DNA of 64,000 nucleotides from WTGU01 sp965242855 (GTDB taxonomy: Bacteria; Pseudomonadota; Alphaproteobacteria; UBA828), in assembly GCA_965242855.1 (NCBI GenBank), contig OZ251509.1:1426001-1490000 (forward strand), given 5' to 3'. Below the pieces are notes generated by a model. The model was not told where the DNA came from, did not search any database, and saw only the letters and a list, made by a program, of their open reading frames with translations. Each line of letters opens with the position of its first letter. Within the stretch, counting starts at the first letter, position 1. Shown here piece by piece: positions 42,772-51,616 of this stretch. The position numbers and the translations under genes were made by a program.

Positions 42772-44070
42772 ATGCAGAGAACGACAGAACACCGGAAACG
42801 CGGGCCGAGCCGCCGCGCCCTGCTGAAGGGCGCCGCCGCTGCCGCGGGTTTGGCGGCCGGCGCCAAGGCCGCGGGTGGTTTCCCCACCGTCTGGGCGCAG
42901 GACACCAAGGACATCGTGATCAACCATTCCGGCATGTCCTATTCGACGATCATCCAGATCGCCGAGCGGGCGACGGAAGACCTGCCGTTTACCGTGGAGA
43001 TGGCCGTCACCGACCACGCCGGGATGCTGAACCGGCTCACCACCCAGTCCGATTCCATCGACGTGGCCGACATCGAGCTCTGGATGCGCGTCATCACCGT
43101 GCCGCGCGGCGTCTATCAGGCGATCGACCCGGCCCGCATCCAACACTGGGACAAGGTGACGTCGATCTACCGGGACGGCATGTTCGAGGGCAAGCAGGTC
43201 TCCCGCCAGGGCGTTTCGCCCTACGAGGTCATGTATTTCGCCGGTGAAGACGCCAAGGCCATCGCCGACGGCACCACCGGCCACGCCACCATGATCCCCG
43301 GCGTGTTCAACGCCGACACCCTCGGCATCCAGCCCGTCGCCATCGGCCGCCCCATCGCCAACTGGCACGAGCTCTTCAACGACGAGTTCAACGGCCGCGC
43401 CGCCGGCATGGACATCCCGCCGATCATGATCATGGACGCGGCGCTCGCCATCGAATCCACCGGCGAATACACCTATGCCGACAAGGGCAACATGACCAGG
43501 GACGAGATCTCGATGACCGTCGACCGGCTCATCGATCTCAAGAAGAAGGGCCACTGGCGCGCGATGTGGGGCACCTTCGACCAGTCGGTGCAGCTCATGA
43601 CGTCGGGCGAGGTGGTGATCCAGTCGATGTGGTCGCCGGCGGTGACCGCCGTGCGCGCCCAGGGCGTGTCCTGCGTCTATCAGCCGCTGGAAGAGGGCTA
43701 CCGCGGCTGGGGCAACGGCCTCAGCCTGATGCGCCACCTCGAGGGCAAGAGGCTGGGCGCCGCCTACGACTATCTCAACTGGTACTACGATGGCTGGATG
43801 GGCGCGTTCATCGCCAAGCAGGGCTATTATCTGGGCGTCGCCGAGACGGCCAAGGGCTTCATGCAGCCCTACGAGTGGGATTACTGGTACGAGGGCAAGC
43901 CGGCCGCCGACCGGATCGACGACCCTTACGGCAACCCGATGGAGAAGGCGGGCCACGTCCGCGACGGCGGCTCGTTCTCGCAGCGCTTCGGCAACATGGC
44001 GTGCTGGAACACGCTGATGGACAACCACCAGTTCCTGCTCAAGAAGTGGACCGAGTTGCAAACGGCCTGA
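42772..44070 (+). CDS. ABC transporter substrate-binding protein, Tat-exported (set 1)
   Basis: 432-residue periplasmic binding protein of the spermidine/putrescine-type (PotD) superfamily. A twin-arginine signal (SRRALLKGAAAAAG ... VWAQ) implies export of a folded protein. Mature-region markers shared with the paralogue at 51617 include the ADTLGIQP/NADTLGI, NMTRDEI, SGEVVIQSMWSPAVTAVR and DGGSF/Y segments. The ATG at 42772 follows GGGAGGAG. Forms an operon with two permeases; no ATPase directly follows, so it may use the ATPase at 50416. Ligand unknown. Confidence 0.88.
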   Translation: MQRTTEHRKRGPSRRALLKGAAAAAGLAAGAKAAGGFPTVWAQDTKDIVINHSGMSYSTIIQIAERATEDLPFTVEMAVTDHAGMLNRLTTQSDSIDVADIELWMRVITVPRGVYQAIDPARIQHWDKVTSIYRDGMFEGKQVSRQGVSPYEVMYFAGEDAKAIADGTTGHATMIPGVFNADTLGIQPVAIGRPIANWHELFNDEFNGRAAGMDIPPIMIMDAALAIESTGEYTYADKGNMTRDEISMTVDRLIDLKKKGHWRAMWGTFDQSVQLMTSGEVVIQSMWSPAVTAVRAQGVSCVYQPLEEGYRGWGNGLSLMRHLEGKRLGAAYDYLNWYYDGWMGAFIAKQGYYLGVAETAKGFMQPYEWDYWYEGKPAADRIDDPYGNPMEKAGHVRDGGSFSQRFGNMACWNTLMDNHQFLLKKWTELQTA

Positions 44071-44948
44071 TCCGCGCGCGCGGCGGCGGGGGCGCGCGGA
44101 AGCCGCGGCCGTTTCTCAAGGTCGCGCCGCTCGCCCTCGCCCTCGCGCTCTTTTTCGTTCTGCCGCTGGGCGTTCTGCTGGCGGTCAGCTTCTTCGAAAA
44201 CGACATGATTTTCGGGATGCGGCCGGCGCTCACGGCGGAGAGCTACATCGAGCTGTTCACCACCATGAACACGCTCCGGCTCTATCTGGGCACCCTCAAA
44301 TTCGCGGCGATCGTGTGGGCGCTCACCCTGATTATCGGCTTCACCATCGCCTATTTCCTGGTGTTCCACGTCCGCTCCCTGCTGGTCGCCATCGGCCTCT
44401 TCCTGCTCTGCACCGTGCCGTTCTGGACGTCCAACATCATCCGCATGATTTCGTGGATTCCCCTGCTCGGCAAGCAGGGGTTGGTGAACAAGGCGGTGAT
44501 CGGGCTGGGCATCGCCGACGAACCGATCGAATGGCTTCTGTTCTCCGATTTCTCCGTCGTGGTGAGTTACGTCCACCTGTTCACGCTCTTCATGATCGTG
44601 CCGATCTTCAACTCCATGGCCCGCATCGACAAGACGCTGATCGAGGCCGCGCGGGACGCGGGCGCAGGGCCCGTGCGCATCCTGCGGGAGGTGATCGTGC
44701 CCCTTTCGCGGAGCGGCATCGCGCTGGGCTCCATCTTCGTCATCGTGCTGGTGATGGGGGATTTCTTCGTCGTCAAGGTGATGAGCGGCGGCCGCAACGC
44801 CTCCGTCGTCTCCACCGTCTTCGAGGACATCAACGTCCTGCTCTATCCCACCGCCTCCGCCAGCTCCGTGATCCTGCTCGTCGTCGTGGTGCTGATGGTC
44901 ATGGGCGTCCTTCGCGTCGTCGACATCCGTAAGGAACTGGCCGGTTGA
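44046..44948 (+). CDS. ABC transporter permease, PotB-type (set 1)
   Basis: 300-residue inner-membrane permease with about six helices. First helix VAPLALALALFFVLPLGVLL; conserved FWTSNIIRMISWIPLLGKQG; cytoplasmic EAA loop EAARDAGAGPVRILREVIVPLS, which contacts the ATPase. I use the GTG at 44046, the only plausible start, which overlaps the binding-protein gene by 25 bases. Paralogous to the permease at 54614. Confidence 0.88.
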   Translation: MDRVANGLIRARGGGGARKPRPFLKVAPLALALALFFVLPLGVLLAVSFFENDMIFGMRPALTAESYIELFTTMNTLRLYLGTLKFAAIVWALTLIIGFTIAYFLVFHVRSLLVAIGLFLLCTVPFWTSNIIRMISWIPLLGKQGLVNKAVIGLGIADEPIEWLLFSDFSVVVSYVHLFTLFMIVPIFNSMARIDKTLIEAARDAGAGPVRILREVIVPLSRSGIALGSIFVIVLVMGDFFVVKVMSGGRNASVVSTVFEDINVLLYPTASASSVILLVVVVLMVMGVLRVVDIRKELAG

Positions 44949-45028
44949 ATAATTTCCTTCTTCGGATGCGTGGGTCTCCAGGTCCGCATGTTTCTTCTTT
45001 TTTCAGGGCTTAGAGGAAAGGCTTTCAA

Positions 45029-45868
45029 ATGTCCCGACAGCCGAAACTTCACCGCCCCCGCCCGTGGACCTTCTATCCTCTCGCGGCCTTCTTCGCCTTC
45101 TTCGTGCTGTTCCTCTACGGCCCGATGTTCTGCATCTATATCCTGTCGTTCCAGGGGCCGAACGCCTCCCTGGTCTTCCCCATGCAGGGCTTCTCGCTGC
45201 ACTGGTTCGAGGCGCTCTTCGGCCAGGCGCGCACGGGCGACGTGGGCGGGGCCTTCGCGCGTTCTCTGCCGCTCGCGCTGGTGCTGCTCGCGATCACGGT
45301 GGTCTTCTCGGTGGCGGCGGGCCTCGCCTTCCGCATCCGCTTCCCCGGCAACGCGCTGGTGTTCTACACGGCGATCGGCAGCCTGGTGGTGCCGGGGCTG
45401 GTGCTGGGCGTCGGTATCACCCTGCTCCTCCAGCTTTTGGGGTGGAACGCCCACTGGTATTCCTCCGCGTTGGGCGCGCATCTCACCTGGACGCTGCCCT
45501 TCGGCCTCCTGATCATGTTCGCCGTCTTGAGCCGCTTCGATCCGCGGGTGGAGGAGGCGGCGCGGGACCTGGGCGCGAGCGACCTCCAGATCATGCGTTA
45601 CGTGGTGATTCCGCTGCTGCTGCCGGGGATCATCGCCGTGGCCCTGTTCGGCTTCACGCTCTCCTACGACGAGTTCCCGCGCAGCACCTTCACGGTGGGC
45701 GCCCGCAACACCCTGCCGCTGGAGATCTGGAGCATGACGACGAACGTCACATCCCCGGCCCTCTACGCGCTCGGCACGGTGACCACCGCCATCTCCTTCT
45801 TCATCATCCTCGCCTCTCTCTCCGCCATCGCCCTCATCCAATCCCGCCGCCGCAAGAAATCCCGCTGA
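45029..45868 (+). CDS. ABC transporter permease, PotC-type (set 1)
   Basis: 279-residue permease with six predicted helices. Features: FLYGPMFCIYILSFQGPNASLVFPMQGFS-type N-terminal segment, EAA loop EEAARDLGASDLQIMRYVVIPLL and SYDEFPRSTF typical of PotC. AGAGGAAAGG precedes the ATG at 45029. Completes the set 1 membrane complex. Paralogous to the permease at 55483. Confidence 0.9.
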   Translation: MSRQPKLHRPRPWTFYPLAAFFAFFVLFLYGPMFCIYILSFQGPNASLVFPMQGFSLHWFEALFGQARTGDVGGAFARSLPLALVLLAITVVFSVAAGLAFRIRFPGNALVFYTAIGSLVVPGLVLGVGITLLLQLLGWNAHWYSSALGAHLTWTLPFGLLIMFAVLSRFDPRVEEAARDLGASDLQIMRYVVIPLLLPGIIAVALFGFTLSYDEFPRSTFTVGARNTLPLEIWSMTTNVTSPALYALGTVTTAISFFIILASLSAIALIQSRRRKKSR

Positions 45869-45911
45869 TGTTTTCGAGCGCGCGTGTCCTGCGGCCCCCC
45901 TCCAGGCAGGG

Positions 45912-46231
45912 GTGATGGTTAGTGTGGCGCCTTCGCGGGGTTCGGTGGAGAGCGGGCTGTCGCGTCTGTGGGAGGACAGCGTGTCGTGGCGCGGTCCGTG
46001 CGCCGATCCGGCGGACGGGCGTGTGGATGCGGAGTTGCGCTACGGCTTCGGGGTGCCCGAAGGCGCCGGAGTAGCGGCGCTGTGGGCTTCGGGCTTGAGG
46101 AGGGGGAAGCGCGCCGCTACCGTGCAGGCGCCCGCCTGGACATGGGCGGCGCGGCCTCGCCCTCGAAGCCGAACGACAGAAGCCCAAGCCCCAACAACGA
46201 CGTCAAACTCGATTTCAACATGCGCTGGTAA
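45912..46231 (+). pseudogene. Decayed C-terminus of an outer-membrane beta-barrel protein
   Basis: The first frame reads VSVAPSRGSVESGLSRLWED and then VDAELRYGFGVPEGAG. Near 46083 the homologous reading shifts frame to FGLEEGEARRYRAGARLDMGG and ends DVKLDFNMRW with a stop. These are the last strands of a barrel domain common at the C terminus of large repeat-rich surface proteins of proteobacteria, ending with an aromatic residue. The passenger and most of the barrel are missing, so this is a fragment. Its barrel is of a different type from the intact autotransporter 3.4 kb upstream. Confidence 0.7.
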
Positions 46232-46345
46232 AACAACCTAAAACGAAAACCTGCACATCCATGCTCGCACCCCTCCCCCTCACAGGAGGGAGGCCGGGAG
46301 GGGCCGCAGGGATATGCGGGTGCATCCGCAGGAGGGAGGAGAGCG

Positions 46346-47776
46346 ATGGCGGTCGTCGAACGGATCGAACCGGAGCCGCGGGCGGCGGACGCGCCGGGCG
46401 GGCCGATCGCCCGCGCCCTGGCGGAGTTCGCGGCGGGACTTTCGCTGGACGACGTGCCGGGGGAGGTGGTGGAGCGTGCGAAATTGCACGTTCTCGATGC
46501 GGTGGGGATCGGGCTGGCGGCAGCGCGGTATGATTTCAGCCACAAGACGTTGACGGCGCTCCGCGGCCTCGCGGGGGAGGGGGACTATCCCGTCATCGGG
46601 ATGCCGGCGCAGCTGCCGCTGCGCGACGCGGCGTTGATGAACGGCTTCCTCATCCACGGCCTCGATTACGACGACACCCATGTGGGCGGAGTGATCCACG
46701 CCACGGCAAGCGCCGTGCCGACGGTGCTGGCGGCGGGCCAGCGCCACGGCGCCTCGGGGCGGGAGGCGCTCGCGGCCTATCTCGCGGCGGTCGAGGCTGC
46801 CGCTCGGATCGCCGCGGCGGCGAAGGGGGGCTTTCACCGGCTGGGCTTCCACCCCACGGGAGTCGTCGGCGCGTTCGGTGCGGCGCTGGCGGCCGGAAAA
46901 CTTGCCGGGCTCACGGAATCGCGGCTCGCGCATGCGCAGGGAATCGCGCTCAGCATGGCCTCCGGCAGCCTGCAATTCCTGGACGACGGCGCCTGGACCA
47001 AGCGGATGCACCCGGGCTGGGCGAGCCAGGCCGGCATTTCCGCCGCGGCGCTCGCGCAACAGGGCTTCGCGGGGCCGGCCGAACCCTACGAGGGGCGCTT
47101 CGGCCTCTATACGCTCTACGGCGCCCACGACATCGACGTGGACTGGCCGCGCTGCACCCGGGGCCTGGGCAGCGAGTGGGAGATGACGCGGGTCGGCATC
47201 AAGCCCTATCCGGCCTGCCACCTGATCCACGCCCTGGGCGACTCGACCAAGGCGCTGGTGGAGGAGCACGGGCTCGGCCCGGACGAGATCGACTCCGTGG
47301 AGGCATTGATCGGCGAGGGCTGCGTGAGCGTGGTGTGCGAACCGGAAGCGGCGAAGCGCCGCCCGGCGAACGCCTACGAGGCGCAGTTCAGCGCGCATTA
47401 CATGATCGCGAGCGTGCTGGCGCGCGGGCGCTTCACCCTGGCCGAGCTCGAACCCGACGCCCGCGGAGACCCGGCGGTGCTGGCGCTCTGTGACCGCATA
47501 AGCTACCGCGTCGATCCGGAATCGGCCTATCCCACTTATTACTCGGGGGAAGTGGCGGTGAAGACGAAGGACGGGCGCATGCTCCGCCACCGGGAGCAGG
47601 TGAACCGGGGGGCGGACACGCGGCCGCTCGGCGCCGACGAGATCGTGGGGAAGTTCCGGGAGAACGCGAGCGTGACGCTGACGCCGGCGCGGGTCGAACA
47701 GGCGCTGGCGGCGGTGATGGCCCTCGACGAGGGAAGCACGCCGCGAGAGGTGGCGACGGTTTTGAGCCTCGCGTAA
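46346..47776 (+). CDS. MmgE/PrpD family protein
   Basis: 476 residues. The family includes 2-methylcitrate dehydratase and cis-aconitate decarboxylase. Markers: AKLHVLDAVGIGLAA, NGFLIHGLDYDDTHVGGVIHATASAVP (split here only by reading), GFHPTGVVGAFGAALAAGKLAGL, RMHPGWASQAGI and KPYPACHLIHALGDS. Strong ribosome-binding site (GGAGGGAGGAG) at 46346. No citrate-methylation genes are near. With the adjacent CaiB and acyl-CoA dehydrogenase genes it suggests organic-acid catabolism, substrate unknown. Confidence 0.9.
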   Translation: MAVVERIEPEPRAADAPGGPIARALAEFAAGLSLDDVPGEVVERAKLHVLDAVGIGLAAARYDFSHKTLTALRGLAGEGDYPVIGMPAQLPLRDAALMNGFLIHGLDYDDTHVGGVIHATASAVPTVLAAGQRHGASGREALAAYLAAVEAAARIAAAAKGGFHRLGFHPTGVVGAFGAALAAGKLAGLTESRLAHAQGIALSMASGSLQFLDDGAWTKRMHPGWASQAGISAAALAQQGFAGPAEPYEGRFGLYTLYGAHDIDVDWPRCTRGLGSEWEMTRVGIKPYPACHLIHALGDSTKALVEEHGLGPDEIDSVEALIGEGCVSVVCEPEAAKRRPANAYEAQFSAHYMIASVLARGRFTLAELEPDARGDPAVLALCDRISYRVDPESAYPTYYSGEVAVKTKDGRMLRHREQVNRGADTRPLGADEIVGKFRENASVTLTPARVEQALAAVMALDEGSTPREVATVLSLA

Positions 47777-47874
47777 AAGCAAACCCGCTTATCCGCAAGA
47801 CCCATGCGGCGGCCGGAGGAGGGTAAGCGGCCTTCACCTGGAAGGGGAGAGGGGCGCAAACGGCAGCGAAAAAA

Positions 47875-49131
47875 TTACCGGGGGATGTGGATGGCGCCTT
47901 CGGATTGGAGGGCGTGGATTTCGGGCGTGGTGTAGCCGAGTTCGGCGAGGATGGCGGCGGTGTCGGCGCCGAGCGCGGGGGCGGGGCGACGGGGCATGAC
48001 GGCACCGTTCACCGTAATCGGCTGGCGGACCATGCGCATGGCGCCGCGGGCGGGATGCGCGATCTCCTGCACGATGCGGCGGCGAGCGGCGAAGTCGCTG
48101 GCCAGCGCGCCCTTCACGTCGTTGACCGGGGCGCAGGGGAGGACGCCGCCCAGGCGTTCCAGCCAGGCCGCGGTGGAGCGCGTGCGGAAGACGGCCTCCA
48201 GGCGGCGCACGACCTCCGCGCGGTTCGCGTAGCGCGCCGCGAAATCGCGCATCAGGGGGTCGTCGATCCATTCCGGCCGCTCCATGGCCCGGCAGAGCGC
48301 GGGCCAGAAAGGGGCCTTGTTGGCCATGACGAAAAGCCAGCCGTCGGCGGTGCGGTAGAGCTCGCTCGGCACCAGGGAGGGATGGCCGGAGCGGGCCACG
48401 CGCTTGGGCTCGAAGCCCTCGTTCAGATGCCAGGTGGCCGGGTAGCTGAGATTGTTCATGGCCACGTCGTAGAGGGGGGTGTCGAGGTCCATGCCCCGGC
48501 CGGTTTCGCGCGCGCCCAACACGCCGGAAAGCAGCGCCAGCGCGGCGGTGAGGCCGCCCATGAAATCCACGATGGAAAGGCCGAAGCGGGTGGGCACGCT
48601 GTCCGGCTCGCCCGTCATGGAGAGATAGCCGGCCTCGGCCTGCATCACGTAGTCGAGACCGGGCCAGGCGGCGCGCTCGTTGTCGCGCCCGTAGGCCGAA
48701 AGGTGGACGCAGACGATGCGCGGATTGGCGTCCCGGAGGCTTTCATAATCGAGGCCGAGCACCGCCGGCAGGTCGCCGCGGAGGTTGTTGACGACGGCAT
48801 CGGCGCGGGCGGCGAGGCGCTCCAGGACTTCGCGGCCGCGGGGTTTCTTCAGGTCCAGCGCGAGGCCGCGCTTGTTGCAGCTGAAGGTTTGGTGAAAGAG
48901 GCTGTCGCCGTTTTCGGCATAGGGCAGGACATGGCGGCCCATCTCGCCGCCGGCGCGGTGGTTCTCGATCTTGATCACGTCGGCGCCGAGGTCGGCCAGG
49001 TACATGGTGCCGAACGGCGCCGCGCCGTACTGCTCGACCGAGAGGACGACGAGCCCCCGTAGGGGCCGGAGGGGCGGCGGCTCGCCCGGAGCGGGGGCCG
49101 CGGCGGGTGCGGGAGAATCGCCGCCGCTCAC
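47875..49131 (-). CDS. CaiB/BaiF family CoA transferase
   Basis: Family III CoA transferase, 418 residues, moving CoA between carboxylic acids. VEQYGAAPFGTMYLADLGADVIKIE, FSCNKRGLALDLKKPRG with the pattern before ADAVVNNLRGD (catalytic Asp in the latter), and GLDYVMQAEAGYLSMTG are typical. Starts with a GTG at 49131 that overlaps the upstream acyl-CoA dehydrogenase stop (GTGA). The two genes are coupled and probably act in sequence: CoA activation and then dehydrogenation, or the reverse. Confidence 0.92.
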   Translation of the reverse strand: MSGGDSPAPAAAPAPGEPPPLRPLRGLVVLSVEQYGAAPFGTMYLADLGADVIKIENHRAGGEMGRHVLPYAENGDSLFHQTFSCNKRGLALDLKKPRGREVLERLAARADAVVNNLRGDLPAVLGLDYESLRDANPRIVCVHLSAYGRDNERAAWPGLDYVMQAEAGYLSMTGEPDSVPTRFGLSIVDFMGGLTAALALLSGVLGARETGRGMDLDTPLYDVAMNNLSYPATWHLNEGFEPKRVARSGHPSLVPSELYRTADGWLFVMANKAPFWPALCRAMERPEWIDDPLMRDFAARYANRAEVVRRLEAVFRTRSTAAWLERLGGVLPCAPVNDVKGALASDFAARRRIVQEIAHPARGAMRMVRQPITVNGAVMPRRPAPALGADTAAILAELGYTTPEIHALQSEGAIHIPR

Positions 49132-50303
49132 GCCGGGTTGCGCTCGACCAGCTGGCGGGCGATGACGATCCGCTGAATCTCGTTGGTGCCTTCGCCGATG
49201 CAGAGCAGCGGCGCGTCGCGGTACATGCGCTCGATGGGAAACTCCTTCGAGTAACCGTAGCCGCCGTGGATACGCATGGCCTCGACGCTGTTCTCCAGCG
49301 CCGCCTCGGTGGCGAAGAGCTTGGCCATGCCGGCCTCCATGTCGCAGCGCCGCCCGCCGGCATAGGCGCGGGCCGCGCTCTCGGTGAGAAGGCGCGCGGC
49401 CTCGGTGCGGGTGGCCATGTCCGCCAGCTTGATCTGGATGGCCTGATGGCGGCAGATGGGCTTGCCGAAGGTCTCGCGCTGCTGGGCGTAGCGCAGCGCT
49501 TCGTCCAGGCACGCCTGGGCCATGCCGACGCCGCGGGCGGCGACGTTGATGCGGCCCAGTTCGAGGCCGCCCAGGGCGTGTTGCAGGCCCTTGCCCTCGA
49601 CGCCGCCGATCAGCCTGTCGGCCTCGATGCGGTAATCCTCGAAGGCGAGTTCCGCGGTGTCGATGCCGCGGTAGCCGAGCTTTTCCAGCTTGCGGCTGAC
49701 GCGGAAGCCGGGGCCCTTCTCGGCCAGAAACAGGCTCATGCCCTTGTGGCGGGGCTCGGCCTCCGGGGCGGTCTTGACCAGGAGGGCGAGGCAGGAGCCG
49801 TGGATGCTGTTGGTGATCCACGTCTTGGCGCCGTTGACGACGTAGGCGGCGTTGCCCTCGCGCCGGGCCACGGTGCGAATCGCCTGGAGATCGGTGCCGC
49901 AGTCGGGCTCGGTGAGGGCCAGCCCGCCGCGCAGCTCGCCGGTGGCGAAGCGGGGCAGGAAGGCGCGCTTCTGCGCCTCGGTGCCGAAGCGCTCGACCGC
50001 GGCGGCCATGATGAGATGGGAGTTGATGACGCCGCTCACCGACATCCAGGCATGCGAAAGGCGCTCGACGATGCGGGCGTAGGTGGTCACGGGCAGGCCC
50101 AGGCCGCCGTATTCCGGGGAGATGGTGGCGCCGAACAGGCCCATCTCCTTCATCTTCTCGACGATCTCCCCGGGGTAGAGGTCCTCGTGCTCCAGGCGGG
50201 AGACGTGGGGGCGGACGTCGCGGTCCAGGAAGCGCTCCACGGAATCGAGAAGCAGGGCCTCCTGCTCGCCGTCCATGTTCTCGGCCTCGGCCCTTTCCGC
50301 CAT
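49128..50303 (-). CDS. Acyl-CoA dehydrogenase
   Basis: 391-residue flavoprotein oxidising an acyl-CoA at C2-C3. Segments: MGLFGATISPEYGGLGLP, ALTEPDCGTDLQAIRT, INGAKTWITNS-like VNGAKTWITNS, RRETFGKP-like QQRETFGKPI, and the C-terminal MRIHGGYGYSKEFPIERMYRDAPLLCIGEGTNEIQ in which the catalytic-base Glu of short/medium-chain types would lie. ATG at 50303 with GGGAGGGG upstream. Divergent from the transporter ATPase; the 112-base spacer carries both promoters. Confidence 0.92.
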   Translation of the reverse strand: MAERAEAENMDGEQEALLLDSVERFLDRDVRPHVSRLEHEDLYPGEIVEKMKEMGLFGATISPEYGGLGLPVTTYARIVERLSHAWMSVSGVINSHLIMAAAVERFGTEAQKRAFLPRFATGELRGGLALTEPDCGTDLQAIRTVARREGNAAYVVNGAKTWITNSIHGSCLALLVKTAPEAEPRHKGMSLFLAEKGPGFRVSRKLEKLGYRGIDTAELAFEDYRIEADRLIGGVEGKGLQHALGGLELGRINVAARGVGMAQACLDEALRYAQQRETFGKPICRHQAIQIKLADMATRTEAARLLTESAARAYAGGRRCDMEAGMAKLFATEAALENSVEAMRIHGGYGYSKEFPIERMYRDAPLLCIGEGTNEIQRIVIARQLVERNPA

Positions 50304-50317
50304 CGCCGCCCCTCCCG

Positions 50318-50347
50318 TTGCGCCGGTTCCGAAAAACAGAATATACT
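50318..50347 (+). promoter_or_regulatory. Putative promoter of the ATPase/set 2 transporter operon
   Basis: TTGCGC (50318-50323), 18-base spacer, TATACT (50342-50347), about 68 bases before the ATPase ATG. On the other strand TATATT in the same place could serve the divergent acyl-CoA dehydrogenase gene. Pattern match only. Confidence 0.5.
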
Positions 50348-50415
50348 CTCGGGTGCGCTGGGGAAACGCCGCCGCGAGGGCGCCACCCCGGCCGGCGCAA
50401 CGGGGATGCACGTTC

Positions 50416-51537
50416 ATGGCTGGAACAGGCGAGGTCGCGATCAAAGGGGTGACGAAGCGGTTCGGCCCGACGGTCGCGGTGGAGGACATCGATCTCACGA
50501 TTCCCGACGGCTGCTATTGCTGCCTGCTGGGGCCCAGCGGCTGCGGCAAGACGACGCTCCTGCGCATGATCGCGGGCCACGAAACGCCGACCGAGGGGGA
50601 CATCGCCATCGGCGGCGAATCGGTGACCGGCAAGCCGACCGGCCAGCGCGGCACGTCGATGATGTTCCAGAGCTACGCGCTGTTCCCGCATCTCACGGTG
50701 TTGGACAACGTGGCCTTCAGCCTGAAGATGAAGCGCGTCGCCAAGGGCGAGCGGCGGGAGCGCGCCTACGAGGTGCTCAAGCGGGTGCAGCTCGACCCGT
50801 TGGCGGACCGGATGCCGGCGCAGCTCTCCGGCGGCCAGCAGCAGCGGGTGGCGCTCGCGCGCTCGCTCATCACCAACCCCAAGGTGCTGCTGCTGGACGA
50901 GCCGCTGTCCGCGCTGGACGAATTCCTGCGGCTCCAGATGCGCGCCGAGCTCAAGCACATCCAGATCGACCTCGGTATCACCTTCATCCACGTCACCCAT
51001 ACCCAGCCGGAGGCGCTGGCCATCGCCGATCTGGTGGTGGTGATGGACACCGGCCACATCGAGCAGGCGGCGACGGGGCCCGAGATCTACGACGAGCCGC
51101 GCACCACCTACGTCGCCGAGTTCATGGGCGGCTGGAACGTCTTCACCGGCAAGGTCTCCGGCATCGAGGGCGACCTGGCGCTGGTGGCGGGCTCGGAGGG
51201 GGACAGCTTCCACTTGCCGCGGGACGGCCACCAGGTGGGGCAGGAGCTCAACTTCGGCGTGCGCCGCGACAAGGTGCATATGGCGGGCGGCGACGGCTCG
51301 GAGGGCGGCAACACTCTGGGCGGCACCGTTCACGCCATCGAATATCAGGGCAATTGGGTCAAGCTCACCATGACGCGGGAGGACAAGAGCGACCTCGTGG
51401 CGGTGATCGAGGACCGCGAATATTTCTCCAACCCGACGAAGGTGGGCGACCGGGTGACGGTCACCTGGGCCAGCGCGGACGTGCGCCTGATGGAGGCGGC
51501 GACCGGCGCCCAGAACCTGATCGGGGAGAATTTCTGA
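50416..51537 (+). CDS. ABC transporter ATP-binding protein, PotA-type
   Basis: 373-residue ATPase of the polyamine-type uptake family. Walker A GPSGCGKT (39-46), Q-loop MMFQSYALFPHL, signature LSGGQQQR (from 137), Walker B VLLLDEP (157-163), H-loop HVTHTQPEA, then a C-terminal TOBE-like domain (FTGKVSGIEGDLALV). ATG at 50416. First gene of the set 2 operon; the only ATPase seen for either permease set, so it may energise both. Confidence 0.93.
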   Translation: MAGTGEVAIKGVTKRFGPTVAVEDIDLTIPDGCYCCLLGPSGCGKTTLLRMIAGHETPTEGDIAIGGESVTGKPTGQRGTSMMFQSYALFPHLTVLDNVAFSLKMKRVAKGERRERAYEVLKRVQLDPLADRMPAQLSGGQQQRVALARSLITNPKVLLLDEPLSALDEFLRLQMRAELKHIQIDLGITFIHVTHTQPEALAIADLVVVMDTGHIEQAATGPEIYDEPRTTYVAEFMGGWNVFTGKVSGIEGDLALVAGSEGDSFHLPRDGHQVGQELNFGVRRDKVHMAGGDGSEGGNTLGGTVHAIEYQGNWVKLTMTREDKSDLVAVIEDREYFSNPTKVGDRVTVTWASADVRLMEAATGAQNLIGENF

Positions 51538-51616
51538 CGCCGGCCGGGGCGAAGCCGCCCCAGGCCGCGAGGCGACGACCAACCAGAGCAAGAACGCAGG
51601 CGAGGAGGAGGAAAGC

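Noticed and set aside
37401..42935. 1,844-codon open frame on the minus strand opposite the autotransporter
   Set aside because: Arg/His/Asp-rich, repetitive low-complexity translation that mirrors the GC-rich repeats of the sense gene; no signal, start site or domain.
45912..46241. 109-codon frame treated as an intact small gene
   Set aside because: The homologous barrel sequence continues in a different frame after about 46083, so it is a frameshifted fragment.
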